Positions 9,041 to 17,311 of a stretch of DNA of 64,000 nt are shown here, in pieces (position 1 is the stretch's first letter; the number at the start of each line of letters is the position of its first letter). The translations under genes and the position numbers were made by a program. Below the pieces are notes generated by a model. The model saw only the letters and a program-made list of their open reading frames with translations, made no database searches and had not been told where the DNA came from. The DNA is taken from NCBI GenBank assembly GCA_965277415.1, contig CBDICS010000035.1, positions 29,294 to 93,293 of the forward strand. The letters are read 5' to 3'. The DNA is from JAHDHW01 sp965277415. GTDB taxonomy: Bacteria > Bacteroidota > Bacteroidia > Chitinophagales > Saprospiraceae.

Positions 9041-9324
9041 TATGGAATAAAAGAGCTGTTATAAAATTCAATGAAATAGTTAAATATCTAGAACTTGAAT
9101 TTTCTGAACAAGCTGCCATCAAATTCGTTCAAAAGTTGGATAACCTTATTGAAAAGCTGAACAAGCATCCTGAAATAGGTAGAAGGACAAAGAATAAAAA
9201 AACTGTAAAACAATATAAAATTGATGACTACAACAAATTGTACTATAGGAAGTATGGCAGAAAACTATTGATCATTTACATTTTCGGCGAAAGACAAAAT
9301 CCTCATTCAAACCCATATCAGTAA
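9025..9324 (+). CDS. RelE/ParE-family toxin
   Basis: 99 residues, basic, with the RelE/ParE layout: VVWNKRAVIKFNEIVKYLE, then KFVQKLDNLIEKLNKHPEIGRR (helical hairpin and the conserved P-x-I/L-G motif), then the strands YKIDDYNKLYYRKYGRKLLIIYIF. Family members are ribosome-dependent mRNA interferases or gyrase inhibitors; which one applies cannot be told. The start overlaps the antitoxin gene by 16 bases. It opens the accessory block and is followed directly by the first copy of the recurrent island element. Confidence 0.85.
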   Translation: MVRKVVWNKRAVIKFNEIVKYLELEFSEQAAIKFVQKLDNLIEKLNKHPEIGRRTKNKKTVKQYKIDDYNKLYYRKYGRKLLIIYIFGERQNPHSNPYQ

Positions 9325-9375
9325 ACTTTCTAAGAGGTCAATTTAAAGAATAAATTAACCGGCTCTCCAAGAACT

Positions 9376-9551
9376 AAGATCCAACTCGCCCTCAGGCAAG
9401 ACTTTAATCTAAATGTTGAATTAAGCCACCTACCCATGAAATTAGTTATTTACGAGAAACTATGGAACATGAGTAATTTTATAAACCGATTGAATTTAGA
9501 GCCTAATAATCTAGACTTGTTCAGATAGTGGAAATAAACGAATGTTTTGTG
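9376..9551. repeat. Recurrent accessory-island element, copy A
   Basis: Fills most of the 300-base gap after the toxin gene. The 5' half carries TCGCC...CAGGCAAGACTTTAATC. The 3' half runs from GATTGAATTTAGAGCCTAAT through CTAGACTTGTTCAGATAGTG to AACGAATGTTTTGTG. Copy B at 11521 matches the 3' half with only about two differences. Confidence 0.8.
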
Positions 9552-9572
9552 GGGGGGTGAAGGGAAACTTAT

Positions 9573-9608
9573 ACACAAAAGTCCTAAAATATTTTAGGAC
9601 TTTTGTGT
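9573..9608. terminator. Perfect 36-nt palindrome, terminator-like
   Basis: ACACAAAAGTCCTAAAAT and its exact reverse complement are joined without a loop beyond the central bases and followed on the plus strand by TTTTT. It could end plus-strand transcripts from the toxin-antitoxin side and, less clearly, minus-strand transcripts of the TonB-like gene whose stop lies 17 bases away. Confidence 0.75.
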
Positions 9609-9624
9609 TTTTCGGTAAAAGAAA

Positions 9625-10107
9625 TTACATGCTTCTAAATTTTACAGGAAAGAGAATCTTGACTCTTTTAGGTTCCCCATCTTGTTTTCCGGGCACAAAC
9701 GTTTCTTGAGTATCTTCCATATGATCAATAACATCCATCGCTGCCTGACCGCATCCAGCACCAATTTCTTTTAAAACTTGTACGTCAGTAACAGAACCAT
9801 CTTTTTCAACTACAAATGATATAACAACTGTTCCTTGTATACCATTTTGTTTAGCTCGAAGAGGATATCTTATATGCTTATAAAAATACTTTACGAACGC
9901 TTCGTCTTTACATTTCTTTTTATCTAAATCCTCCAATTCCTCATCACAATCTGCGGATTCTAAATAAGGCATCTCATCTACCGAAGTATAAATTTTATCA
10001 TCATCCGAATTTGAAGAAGACTTTGCTGTTGAATTATCCTGAGCAAGAGAAAGATGAAATGTGAAAAACAGCATGCTAAAAATGGTTATAAATTTTCGTA
10101 TAGTCAT
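9625..10107 (-). CDS. Secreted TonB C-terminal-domain protein
   Basis: 160 residues from ATG 10107; the frame opens 17 codons earlier, but only this start gives a signal peptide (MTIRKFITIF...LSLAQ). The C-terminal ~85 residues fit the TonB C-terminal fold: YPLRAKQNGIQGTVVISF, VEKDGSVTDVQVLKEIG, FVPGKQDGEPKRVKILFPVKF. There is no membrane anchor or proline-rich linker, so it is not a classical energy transducer. It is more likely one of the free periplasmic TonB-C proteins common in Bacteroidota. It is the only minus-strand gene in its stretch. Confidence 0.8.
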   Translation of the reverse strand: MTIRKFITIFSMLFFTFHLSLAQDNSTAKSSSNSDDDKIYTSVDEMPYLESADCDEELEDLDKKKCKDEAFVKYFYKHIRYPLRAKQNGIQGTVVISFVVEKDGSVTDVQVLKEIGAGCGQAAMDVIDHMEDTQETFVPGKQDGEPKRVKILFPVKFRSM

Positions 10108-10308
10108 ATATTTATTTTTTTTTAAAAAATCTTGTAAAAAGTACAATTTGAAAGGCATACTTTATAACATACTAAATAATTTAATTAATTTTTAACATAA
10201 CCAACCTATACTTTTTATACATAACATGACTTTAATAGTTATACTACAGAACGCCCCTTATAAGGTTTCAATTAAAAGCAAAACAAATTACTGATATATC
10301 TTACTCTC

Positions 10309-10361
10309 CTACTCTCGCAAAAATAGCGCAGTTAAATTTACCCCATTTATTGCGAGAGTAG
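10309..10361. repeat. 12-bp perfect inverted repeat in a 610-base intergenic gap
   Basis: CTACTCTCGCAA (10309-10320) and TTGCGAGAGTAG (10350-10361) enclose 29 bases. The surrounding gap, 10108-10721, holds no convincing gene. It also contains a GCGTTATAT motif near 10525 of the kind discussed for cassette boundaries. Confidence 0.6.
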
Positions 10362-10721
10362 ACTTTGTACTGTATCTTTAGAAATGTACATTAATGGGCG
10401 GTCTACTGCGTCTGCACCGAGTGTCAGATTGTAAAAAAAACTAAAAAACTTATACTGAGGATTGGCTATACTTCTTTTTTTACGTACTCCCCTGCGATAG
10501 AGAGGTGAGTATTTTTACAGGCTGGCGTTATATGACAGAAGGTACGAACTCAACGACAGAAGAATTCAATTGTTAGACAATACAAATCAGAGACTTTGTT
10601 TTATGATTCTAAAGATAGAGTAAGAATTTAAGAAAAATGATTGATTCTATTTGGAGTTGGTGGGGCATTATCTTAATTTAACGTTCTAAGTGTTTTAGAC
10701 TGTACTCAATAAATCAGGATT

Positions 10722-11186
10722 ATGAAACGAACATCACAATACTTATTTTGCCTAATTATATCTGTCTTTTTTACACTTTCTTTATCAGCACAAAAGATCG
10801 AAGAAAGTGTTGAAAAATCCACCATAGAAACAGATTTTTCCGATCGCAAAGCTATTATTGAGACAATTGAAAATTTTTATATAGGGGATCATACGGGAAG
10901 TATAAAGCATAAAAAACTTTCAATGCATGAAAAGGGTGCATACAGATTTGTCAATAAAGATGGAAAATATTCAGAAAGTGTTTTTCAATTGGATTCAGAT
11001 AACGCAGATCCAAATTATAAAGAGGAATTACTAAGTATTGAAATCTATGATAAACTTGCCTTGGCTAGACTTAGACTTGAGCAATTTCGAACCGAAAAGC
11101 CTGAATATAAATTAATGATACTGCATAAAACTGGTGACGGATGGAAAATTACTAGTATTAATTGGGGTTTCGGAATTACTCATTAA
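10722..11186 (+). CDS. Secreted NTF2-like / putative lumazine-binding protein
   Basis: 154 residues with a clear signal peptide ending SLSAQ (about residue 23). The mature part fits the small SnoaL/NTF2-like cone fold annotated in databases as putative lumazine-binding: RKAIIETIENFYIGDHTGS at the front, a central region, then ARLRLEQFRTEKPEYKLMIL and DGWKITSINWGF at the end. Members are usually periplasmic with unknown ligands. A second gene of the same family lies at 14926 in this accessory block. Strand and isolation suggest a single-gene unit. Confidence 0.7.
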   Translation: MKRTSQYLFCLIISVFFTLSLSAQKIEESVEKSTIETDFSDRKAIIETIENFYIGDHTGSIKHKKLSMHEKGAYRFVNKDGKYSESVFQLDSDNADPNYKEELLSIEIYDKLALARLRLEQFRTEKPEYKLMILHKTGDGWKITSINWGFGITH

Positions 11187-11520
11187 AACTGGGTTATAAA
11201 AATAGAGTTTTCGATCATTTGAATAAAATTTTGAAGCCTTCATCGTATTCAGTAAACGTAGAAGACCATTACTTAATGCTTCGCGATTCGTTCACCTTAC
11301 GAATTGAGAAAATTAAGTCTGAATCTCACTTTAGCAAATCGAAGACTCTAAAGAAATTTTATACTCTTTGTAATCAAATACCTCAAATTTTATACTTTTA
11401 AGGCTTTTATTTCACGTTTTACATCCAAGTAAAAAAATCCACTCTCCTCTGAAAATTGTATCTTTAATCATGATCACCCTACACATGAATTATTTGAATT
11501 CTAAAATCCGTCATATAATA

Positions 11521-11671
11521 ATTAAGGTCCAATTCGCCAACAGGGCAAGACTTTGACTTTAATGTTGAAGGAAACAAGTCGCCAAGGATACTAGTTTTTA
11601 CTATGAGGATTGAATTTAGAGCCTAATAATCTAGACTTGTTTAGATAGTGGAAATAAACGAGTGTTTTGTG
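11521..11671. repeat. Recurrent accessory-island element, copy B
   Basis: The most complete copy. It begins ATTAAGGTCCAATTCGCCAA, continues CAGGGCAAGACTTTGACTTT, then a variable stretch, and ends GGAAATAAACGAGTGTTTTG. It sits in a 416-base gap (11402-11817) upstream of the toxin-antitoxin-chaperone-like trio. Nothing else was recognised in that gap. Confidence 0.8.
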
Positions 11672-11817
11672 GGTATGTGTTTATTGGGATGTTAGGTACA
11701 AGTAAGAAAACTCACGCAAACGCATCTATAATTTAACAAATATCTAACAGAAAATTGTAGTATATTTATAACTTTTCGGAATATTCCTTGTTAATTATAA
11801 ACCTACAGGTTGATTTG

Positions 11818-12363
11818 ATGACAATTAATTGTATATTTGATATAGTAAAGGAAAGCCTTTATTCTGTCCGTTATGATAATGAAGAGTCAGATGAATTTGA
11901 GAGGTTGATGAATAATTGGACTGATCCAGAATATCTAGAATCATTTTTTGAAACTCATAAAGATGATTTAGAAAGTGATTTTTGGGGCGATATAAGTATT
12001 GAAGAAGCAATTCTTAGAACAAGAAAAGAGGCAATTGAGTTAGAAAGAAAGTTGATAGATCTTGCAGAATTAGGTAAAAGTAATAGATATGAAACTCTAT
12101 CTACTTTGTTTAAACCTTTACATGATATGACAACTTCGATTGATGAATTTGAAGAAAATAAAGCAAAAGGTGGTTGGCTAAGAATTTATGCAATAAGAAT
12201 TGATACTAATTTATTTGTAATATCAGGAGGAGCAATAAAACTCACAAGAACAATGAATGAAAGAGAACATTTGTTAATTGAATTAGATAAACTTGAATTG
12301 ACTAAAAAGTTCCTTCAAGATGATGAAAATGCAGATTTAGAAATTTTACAATTAATTTTTTAA
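11818..12363 (+). CDS. Probable toxin of a three-gene toxin-antitoxin-chaperone-like operon
   Basis: 181 residues from ATG 11818; a TTG 30 bases earlier is possible but weaker. The N-terminal two thirds is acidic and helical. The C-terminal part (LRIYAIRIDTNLFVISGGAI, then KLTRTMNEREHLLIELDKLE) resembles the last strands and helix of RelE/HigB-type toxins. It is followed after 18 bases by an Xre-type regulator and then by a SecB-like protein, the toxin-antitoxin-chaperone gene order. The toxin call rests mainly on context. It is longer than typical HigB (about 100-125 residues). Confidence 0.55.
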   Translation: MTINCIFDIVKESLYSVRYDNEESDEFERLMNNWTDPEYLESFFETHKDDLESDFWGDISIEEAILRTRKEAIELERKLIDLAELGKSNRYETLSTLFKPLHDMTTSIDEFEENKAKGGWLRIYAIRIDTNLFVISGGAIKLTRTMNEREHLLIELDKLELTKKFLQDDENADLEILQLIF

Positions 12364-12381
12364 AAATCTAATATCTAAATA

Positions 12382-12849
12382 ATGGGAAGTCAAAACTTAA
12401 AAGATAAAATTATTGCCCAATCAAGAAATGATTCGTCATGGCTTGAGAATGCGAAATATCGTCAAGCAAATAATGATTGGCTTAGTCTTTCATTTAAAAT
12501 TGCCTTGAAAATTTTAAGGTATCTAAGAGCAAATAAAATCTCACAAAAAGATTTAGCCTCTCAACTTGATTGGTCTCCACAATATTTAAGCAAGGTTTTA
12601 AAAGGCAAAGAAAATTTCACTCTTGAAACGATATGTAAGATTCAAAATTTAATTGGCATAAACTTAATTGAGATTCCTGTTTACTCTAATCAAATTGAAG
12701 TTGAATATAACCTTAATGAGATCATATTTACTGTATCTGTAAAAGAGATAAAAGAAACAATGTCTTATGTCGAGAATAAAGAATCATATTCTCAAAATAA
12801 AGAGGAAGTAACAGGTCAAATTAATAAAGCATATTTAGAAGCTGCCTAA
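12382..12849 (+). CDS. Xre/HigA-type helix-turn-helix antitoxin
   Basis: 155 residues. A Cro/C1-type HTH lies at about 45-95: LRANKISQKDLASQLDWSPQ then YLSKVLKGKENFTLETICKI. A C-terminal extension of ~55 residues ends SQNKEEVTGQINKAYLEAA. In known toxin-antitoxin-chaperone systems such an extension is the chaperone-addiction region bound by the SecB-like partner; that role here is inferred. The stop codon overlaps the ATG of the next gene (TAATG), so the last two genes are translationally coupled. Confidence 0.78.
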   Translation: MGSQNLKDKIIAQSRNDSSWLENAKYRQANNDWLSLSFKIALKILRYLRANKISQKDLASQLDWSPQYLSKVLKGKENFTLETICKIQNLIGINLIEIPVYSNQIEVEYNLNEIIFTVSVKEIKETMSYVENKESYSQNKEEVTGQINKAYLEAA

Positions 12850-13307
12850 TGAAAAATAGCATAAATCAAGTTGGTTTTTCTCTCAGCAAAATTACGACTG
12901 AGCAATTTGCAATGTTAGATGTCGATATAGACAAGACAAAAGAAATCGGTTTAAATACTCAAATTGGATTTGGGCTAGATAAAAAGAATAAGCTCTTTAT
13001 TGTCACTGCTTTATTCAAATTTCTACAAGAAAGTAATCCGTTTCTCATCATTGAAGTTGCTTGCCATTTCCGCATTTCTAACCAAGCATGGGATTCTATT
13101 TTAAGTAGTAACGATAAATCAATAACATTTTCTAAAGACTTTGCAAGCCATCTTTTAGTAATTACAGTTGGTACAACAAGAGGAGTCCTACATGCAAAAA
13201 CAGAAAACACTAAATTTAATGAATTTCTTTTGCCCACCGTCAATGTTAATAGTCTAATTAAAGAAGATATTAGACTTGAACTCTCTTCACCAACAGAAAC
13301 CGCATAA
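12849..13307 (+). CDS. SecB-like chaperone candidate of the TA operon
   Basis: 152 residues, no signal peptide. By eye it follows the SecB layout: an FSLSKITTEQF-type first strand, a long beta stretch LFIVTALFKFLQESNPFLII, then EVACHFRI. An HLLVITVGTTRGVLHAKT helix region corresponds to the CPNILFPYAR helix of SecB, and FLLPTVNVNSLI matches SecB LNLAPVNFDALF. In mycobacterial HigBA-Rv1957 the SecB-like protein protects the antitoxin; the gene order is the same here. Alternative: an unrelated beta-rich protein of unknown function. Confidence 0.6.
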   Translation: MKNSINQVGFSLSKITTEQFAMLDVDIDKTKEIGLNTQIGFGLDKKNKLFIVTALFKFLQESNPFLIIEVACHFRISNQAWDSILSSNDKSITFSKDFASHLLVITVGTTRGVLHAKTENTKFNEFLLPTVNVNSLIKEDIRLELSSPTETA

Positions 13308-13323
13308 AAAACCTGTCACTAAT

Positions 13324-13418
13324 AATTAAGGTCCAAAGTCGCCAACAGGGCAAGACTTTGACTTTAATGTTGAACGAAGCCGATCACCAAGGATTAATTG
13401 TGTACTATGTGGATTGAA
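13324..13418. repeat. Recurrent accessory-island element, copy C (5' half only)
   Basis: Begins AATTAAGGTCCAAAGTCGCC and continues AACAGGGCAAGACTTTGACT, nearly the same as copy B. It stops at GTGGATTGAATA and lacks the 3' half. An imperfect dyad follows at 13455-13495 (CGATAGA...TCTATCG). Confidence 0.8.
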
Positions 13419-13535
13419 TAAAAAACGTAAATATATACAAGCAGCTATGACAATCGATAGAACGTCGCCTCCTAAGCATTGGCTTGCGTCTATCGTAACG
13501 TCAGACTGTATAAAAACTACAATCTTTAAATATAT

Positions 13536-14012
13536 ATGGAAAATTCAAATCAAATTGCAAAACGATTTCGCGAGGTTCTTTTAAATGGTAAATGGGTTGC
13601 CAATACTAATTATCGAGAACAATTATCCAATGTGACTTGGGAGCAAGCAACAAACAAAATTGGCTCATTAAATACTATTGCAGCTTTGACCTTCCATGTC
13701 AACTATTATATCTCAGGCGTATTGAGCTTTTTCGAAAAAGGCACTCTTGAAATTAAAGATAAATATAGCTTTGACCTTCCACAAATTAAATCAAAAGAAG
13801 ATTGGGAAAGACTGTTGACTGAAATGTTGGCTAATGCAGAAGAATTTGCAAAACAAATTGAGCTAATGCCAGATGAAAAATTGGAAGAAACATTTGTGGA
13901 TGAGAAATACGGAAATTATCGCAGAAACTTAGAAGGCATGATTGAACATTGTTACTATCATTTAGGACAAATTTCCTTGATAAAAAAGATGATATTAGAA
14001 TCTGAAGAATAG
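13536..14012 (+). CDS. DinB-family (DUF1572-like) metal-binding protein
   Basis: 158 residues. It fits the DinB/YfiT-like four-helix bundle, with the three histidines expected for metal binding at His54 (LTFHVNYY), His138 and His142 (IEHCYYHLGQI). Members are thiol-dependent transferases or hydrolases of uncertain substrate. Typical features are W35 in VTWEQATNKIG and the closing HLGQISLIKKMI helix. It is followed after 20 bases by a second, truncated relative. Confidence 0.85.
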   Translation: MENSNQIAKRFREVLLNGKWVANTNYREQLSNVTWEQATNKIGSLNTIAALTFHVNYYISGVLSFFEKGTLEIKDKYSFDLPQIKSKEDWERLLTEMLANAEEFAKQIELMPDEKLEETFVDEKYGNYRRNLEGMIEHCYYHLGQISLIKKMILESEE

Positions 14013-14032
14013 CTACCGAAAAGTATTATCAA

Positions 14033-14332
14033 GTGTATACGTTTGAAAACCGAGGATTTAATAAAGAAGAGAAAAAGAAGTGGGAGGCAGCATTAAGTTT
14101 AGGAAAAAATGCGCAAGATCTTTTTAAGGATAAACCAATAAAGTGCTATCTTCAAATATGGGATGATGTAAGAAAAGAAACTTTGCGATTATTGAAAACC
14201 AAAGATGACAAATGGTTTGAATCTAAGGTGAAAGGGAGCAATATGAACAATCATTGGGCTTGGTATCATGTAATGGAACATCAAGCAAACCATATGGGAC
14301 AAATACGCTTAATCATAAAAAGAATTGAATAG
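14033..14332 (+). pseudogene. Truncated DinB/DUF664-like remnant
   Basis: A 99-codon frame opening with GTG. The C-terminal segment NHWAWYHVMEHQANHMGQIR keeps the distal His pair of the DinB fold (HxxxH spacing, MGQIRLI helix), but the N-terminal helices with the first His are missing, since family members are about 150-170 residues. No matching N-terminal part was found in other frames, because the preceding bases belong to the upstream DinB gene. It is either a decayed gene or a short expressed fragment. Confidence 0.55.
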
Positions 14333-14383
14333 AAAAGGAGATACCGTATTGGTTTTCCTTTTTTTTAACTATAAAATATAAAG

Positions 14384-14821
14384 ATGAATCTTAAAATTAA
14401 TTTATTCTGTATCCTAGCATTTGTTATATCCTTTTCACCATTAAGAGCTCAAGATGTTGAACCGGAAAACCCCTTTACTATAATTTGTGAATGCCAAAAT
14501 AGTAAAGGATTGTCGATGGATGAATATGTGAATCAGGAAAGCAAAAAACTAAACCTTAGTAAAGATGATTTTGTAAAGGATTTTTCTTCATTAATGAATG
14601 ATAGAGAAAACTGGTTTTTCAAAGAATTTATTTCTGACCCTGTATTTATGAATAATTTAAAAGATTCAGCAGTTAAAATGCAAGAAAGAACTTTGAATCA
14701 AAATACGGAAAAACAAAATCTAGATGAAGGAAAATCAGAGGAATTACTAAAGGATCTAGAGCGAAATTATCCTGTTTGCTGGAGTATTTTACCTGTTTTT
14801 GTTTCAATGATTGGCAATTAA
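14384..14821 (+). CDS. Secreted protein of unknown function
   Basis: 145 residues with a signal peptide ending near PLRAQ (residue 23). The mature part is helical and charged (KKLNLSKDDFVKDFSSLMND, SEELLKDLERNYPVCW). It has two cysteines early (CECQ) and one late (PVCW) that could pair. No family recognised. It follows the DinB remnant by 50 bases on the same strand and lies in the module bounded by island-element copies C and D. Confidence 0.6.
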   Translation: MNLKINLFCILAFVISFSPLRAQDVEPENPFTIICECQNSKGLSMDEYVNQESKKLNLSKDDFVKDFSSLMNDRENWFFKEFISDPVFMNNLKDSAVKMQERTLNQNTEKQNLDEGKSEELLKDLERNYPVCWSILPVFVSMIGN

Positions 14822-14925
14822 GTATTGTAAAAGAAATACTTAATTCGCTAACTCTTAAATTGACTATTTCCTATTTTATTTTTTAGGTGAAAATTAATAT
14901 ATATCAACAAAAAACATAAATTAAA

Positions 14926-15372
14926 ATGAAACATCAATTACTACTAGTACTTTTATTAATAATCTTTTCTCAATGTTCTGAAAAGCAAGAAAACCCTCAA
15001 TCCGAAAAACCTAAATCTGATGATTATGCTGCAATTGAATCCGTCATTCAAAATTATTTTGATGGTTGGCTTACAGGCGATACGACTTTAGTTGGTAGTG
15101 CAATGCATAGTTCCTGCAATTTAAAATTTGTACGTGAAGGAAAAATCGATATTCGAACTAGAAGCCGATACCTAAGTGGCTTTCAACCCAGACCCCGTCT
15201 TCAGAATGCAGAAGGAAGAATAATATCAATTGATATAACGAGGACAGCTGCTGAAGCAAAAATTGAACTTGAAACGGAAAATCGCTTGTTTACCGATTAC
15301 TTCAATTTATTAAAAGAAGGTAATCGTTGGTATATCACGGATAAGGTATCGACTAATATTTCGAAAGAATAA
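14926..15372 (+). CDS. NTF2-like / putative lumazine-binding lipoprotein
   Basis: 148 residues. Lipoprotein signal MKHQLLLVLLLIIFSQC with Cys17, then an acidic linker. The domain shows the expected order for the putative lumazine-binding (SnoaL-like) family: YAAIESVIQNYFDGWLTGDT, MHSSCNLKFVREGKI, YLSGF, ISIDITRTAAEAKIEL, DYFNLLKEGNRWYITDKV. Likely outer-membrane or periplasmic, ligand unknown. It is a relative of the gene at 10722 in the same block and the last gene before island-element copy D. Confidence 0.8.
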   Translation: MKHQLLLVLLLIIFSQCSEKQENPQSEKPKSDDYAAIESVIQNYFDGWLTGDTTLVGSAMHSSCNLKFVREGKIDIRTRSRYLSGFQPRPRLQNAEGRIISIDITRTAAEAKIELETENRLFTDYFNLLKEGNRWYITDKVSTNISKE

Positions 15373-15393
15373 TAGAATGTGATCTAATAAATA

Positions 15394-15499
15394 AAACCCA
15401 AAGTCGCCTCAGGACAAGACTTATTTACTACAGAAATCAATTTAGAGCCTAATCGTTTTGACTTGGTTCAGATGGTAGAAACAAACGAATGTTTTGTGT
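15394..15499. repeat. Recurrent accessory-island element, copy D (shortened)
   Basis: Contains AAAGTCGCCTCAGGACAAGAC joined by a short bridge to CAATTTAGAGCCTAATCG, then ATGGTAGAAACAAACGAATG and TTTTGTG. It is thus a copy with the central part deleted. A weaker trace of the 3' end (GGACTTGAAGTAGAAGGATG) is seen near 16320. Confidence 0.7.
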
Positions 15500-15581
15500 G
15501 GAGTAGGGTTTATAATGAGGATATAGCCAATAATAAAATTAAATGTTAACTGCTTTTATAGATTCAACTTTTAAATAAATA

Positions 15582-16292
15582 TTGGCTAGATCATCTTCTA
15601 AAATCCCAAAAAACAGGACTGTTCCCTTTATTGATTTGATTAAACATATTTCTGAAATAAAAAAATTAAACATCCAAACTATACTTGTTTTATTATCTAG
15701 GTTTCTTTGGATGATGATAGCGATATTGAAGGCGCTTAATGTGCTAAAAATGTCCGATGGACTAGCTATAACTCTAATAGCGGTGTTTTTTTTCTTTCCC
15801 TATGTTTTATATTGGAATAAGTTAATTTCAGATTCAAAGATAGCTAATAGGAAAAGTGATTTAAAATACTTTTACCAATCTAAACTAGGAAGAAAAAGAG
15901 TTTACTTAGTTGGGAGTGGTTTGATTTGTTATGCACTTATCCTTTGGGAAAACACATTCGGTTTTAAGTGTGTTTTATTAACGGGCTTGTCTATCGTCTT
16001 ATCTGAATTTTTAACCTTTATCGTGTATAAGATTTTTAAACCTAAAAGACTTGTACTTATGAAGGGTTTGATAGTGAATATAAATGAAAGTTATGAATCA
16101 ATAGAAGCTAGAAGCGTTAAAAATATAAATAGAAGCTACGATAAGTTACTTATTGAAGGAGAAACAAAATCAATGGAATTAGATTTGAAAGGGTTTAATA
16201 AAGATGTAATAGAAAGGATGATCAAAAACATAAAATTCTTTATAAAGACAAATCAAATGATGAGTAGATTAAAAAATGAATCTTCGGAATAG
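15582..16292 (+). CDS. Membrane protein of unknown function with PH-like tail
   Basis: Up to 236 residues from a TTG start at 15582; no upstream ATG exists in frame, so the start is uncertain. About four hydrophobic segments are visible: IQTILVLLSRFLWMMIAIL, GLAITLIAVFFFFPYVLY, VYLVGSGLICYALILW and CVLLTGLSIVLSEFLTFIV. The basic C-terminal ~75 residues (SVKNINRSYDKLLIEGETKS, then MELDLKGFNK) look like the strand-rich end of a bacterial PH-like domain, but this is weak. No function recognised. It stands alone between island-element copy D and the arsenate-reductase-like gene. Confidence 0.6.
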   Translation: MARSSSKIPKNRTVPFIDLIKHISEIKKLNIQTILVLLSRFLWMMIAILKALNVLKMSDGLAITLIAVFFFFPYVLYWNKLISDSKIANRKSDLKYFYQSKLGRKRVYLVGSGLICYALILWENTFGFKCVLLTGLSIVLSEFLTFIVYKIFKPKRLVLMKGLIVNINESYESIEARSVKNINRSYDKLLIEGETKSMELDLKGFNKDVIERMIKNIKFFIKTNQMMSRLKNESSE

Positions 16293-16557
16293 AATAGAAC
16301 AGCCTCGTAGCGGAATTGGACTTGAAGTAGAAGGATGTTTTTTATGGAGAGAATAAAAAGGAAGAAGAATTTTCAATATGATCTATGCTTATTTTAAAAC
16401 TGACTCGTTGCTTATCAAGAAATAAAACAAAATATATAAAATATCATGATTTCTATTTGCTCGAAAAGTATTAATTAGAATTTGTATTTTAGTTAATGAT
16501 CTAAGTATAAATCAAACCTTAAATAGACCTGAATAATTATAAAAAATAGAATGAATT

Positions 16558-17019
16558 ATGATTAAAAAAATTATGCTATCAGTTTTATTGGTTTGTATTT
16601 TCTTTGCTTGTAAACAGAATTCAGATTCTAGTGAAGTTTTATTTGTTTGTACTCATGGAGCTGCGAGAAGTCCAATAGCTACAGCATATTTTAATAAACT
16701 AGCAAAAGAAAATGATTTAAATTTTCATGCAGCTTTTAGAGGAACGGAACCTAGTGAAGAGTTGACTAAAGAGACAATTAGTGGGCTAGAAAAAGACGGA
16801 TTTGATATTAGTAATTGGAAACCAGAAAAAGTATCTGTTCAAGATGCTGAAAAGGCTTATAAAACTATAACATTTGATTGCTTTGTTCCATCAAATAAGC
16901 CTTTAACTCTGAAAGAGGAGTGGAATAATACTCCATCAATAAGTAAAGATTATACTACTGCGCGAAATGTAATTAAAGGAAATGTAGAACAATTGATTGA
17001 AAACCTCAAAAGTGAATAA
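16558..17019 (+). CDS. Lipid-anchored arsenate-reductase/LMW-phosphatase-like protein
   Basis: 153 residues. A lipoprotein signal (LVCIFFAC, Cys18) is joined directly to a low-molecular-weight protein tyrosine phosphatase fold. The P-loop CTHGAARS (Cys31 to Arg37, the CX5R signature) is intact and follows VLFV. The usual acid loop (W..DP) reads WNNTPSISKDY, so the expected general-acid Asp appears to be Thr. The family dephosphorylates tyrosine or reduces arsenate in the cytosol; a lipid-anchored, envelope-facing version is unusual. Function here is uncertain. Confidence 0.75.
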   Translation: MIKKIMLSVLLVCIFFACKQNSDSSEVLFVCTHGAARSPIATAYFNKLAKENDLNFHAAFRGTEPSEELTKETISGLEKDGFDISNWKPEKVSVQDAEKAYKTITFDCFVPSNKPLTLKEEWNNTPSISKDYTTARNVIKGNVEQLIENLKSE

Positions 17020-17311
17020 TACGATTTAAAATAAAGGCGAGTGTATAACAAAGCATTTTTCACAGAGAATTTGCAATAATATTCATGGTATATCATTTAC
17101 GTTGCGTGATTAGTGTTTTTGGAGTAAAAACTTATTGGAAAGATATTGAAAGTATGCTTGGATTAATAAAACGATTAGTTATGAGCTATTTTAAGCTTAT
17201 ATTAGCTGAAAAATAGAGTCTTTTAGAGAAGCTGGAATTGAGTCTGAGAGATGAGTATTTGGAGAGAGGATATTTTTACAGACTGAAATTATAACACATA
17301 AATAAGGAAAT

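Noticed and set aside
11162..11401. 79-codon plus-strand open frame overlapping the end of the NTF2-like gene
   Set aside because: It overlaps a well-supported gene in another frame, has no recognisable domain and no coupling signal; likely chance.
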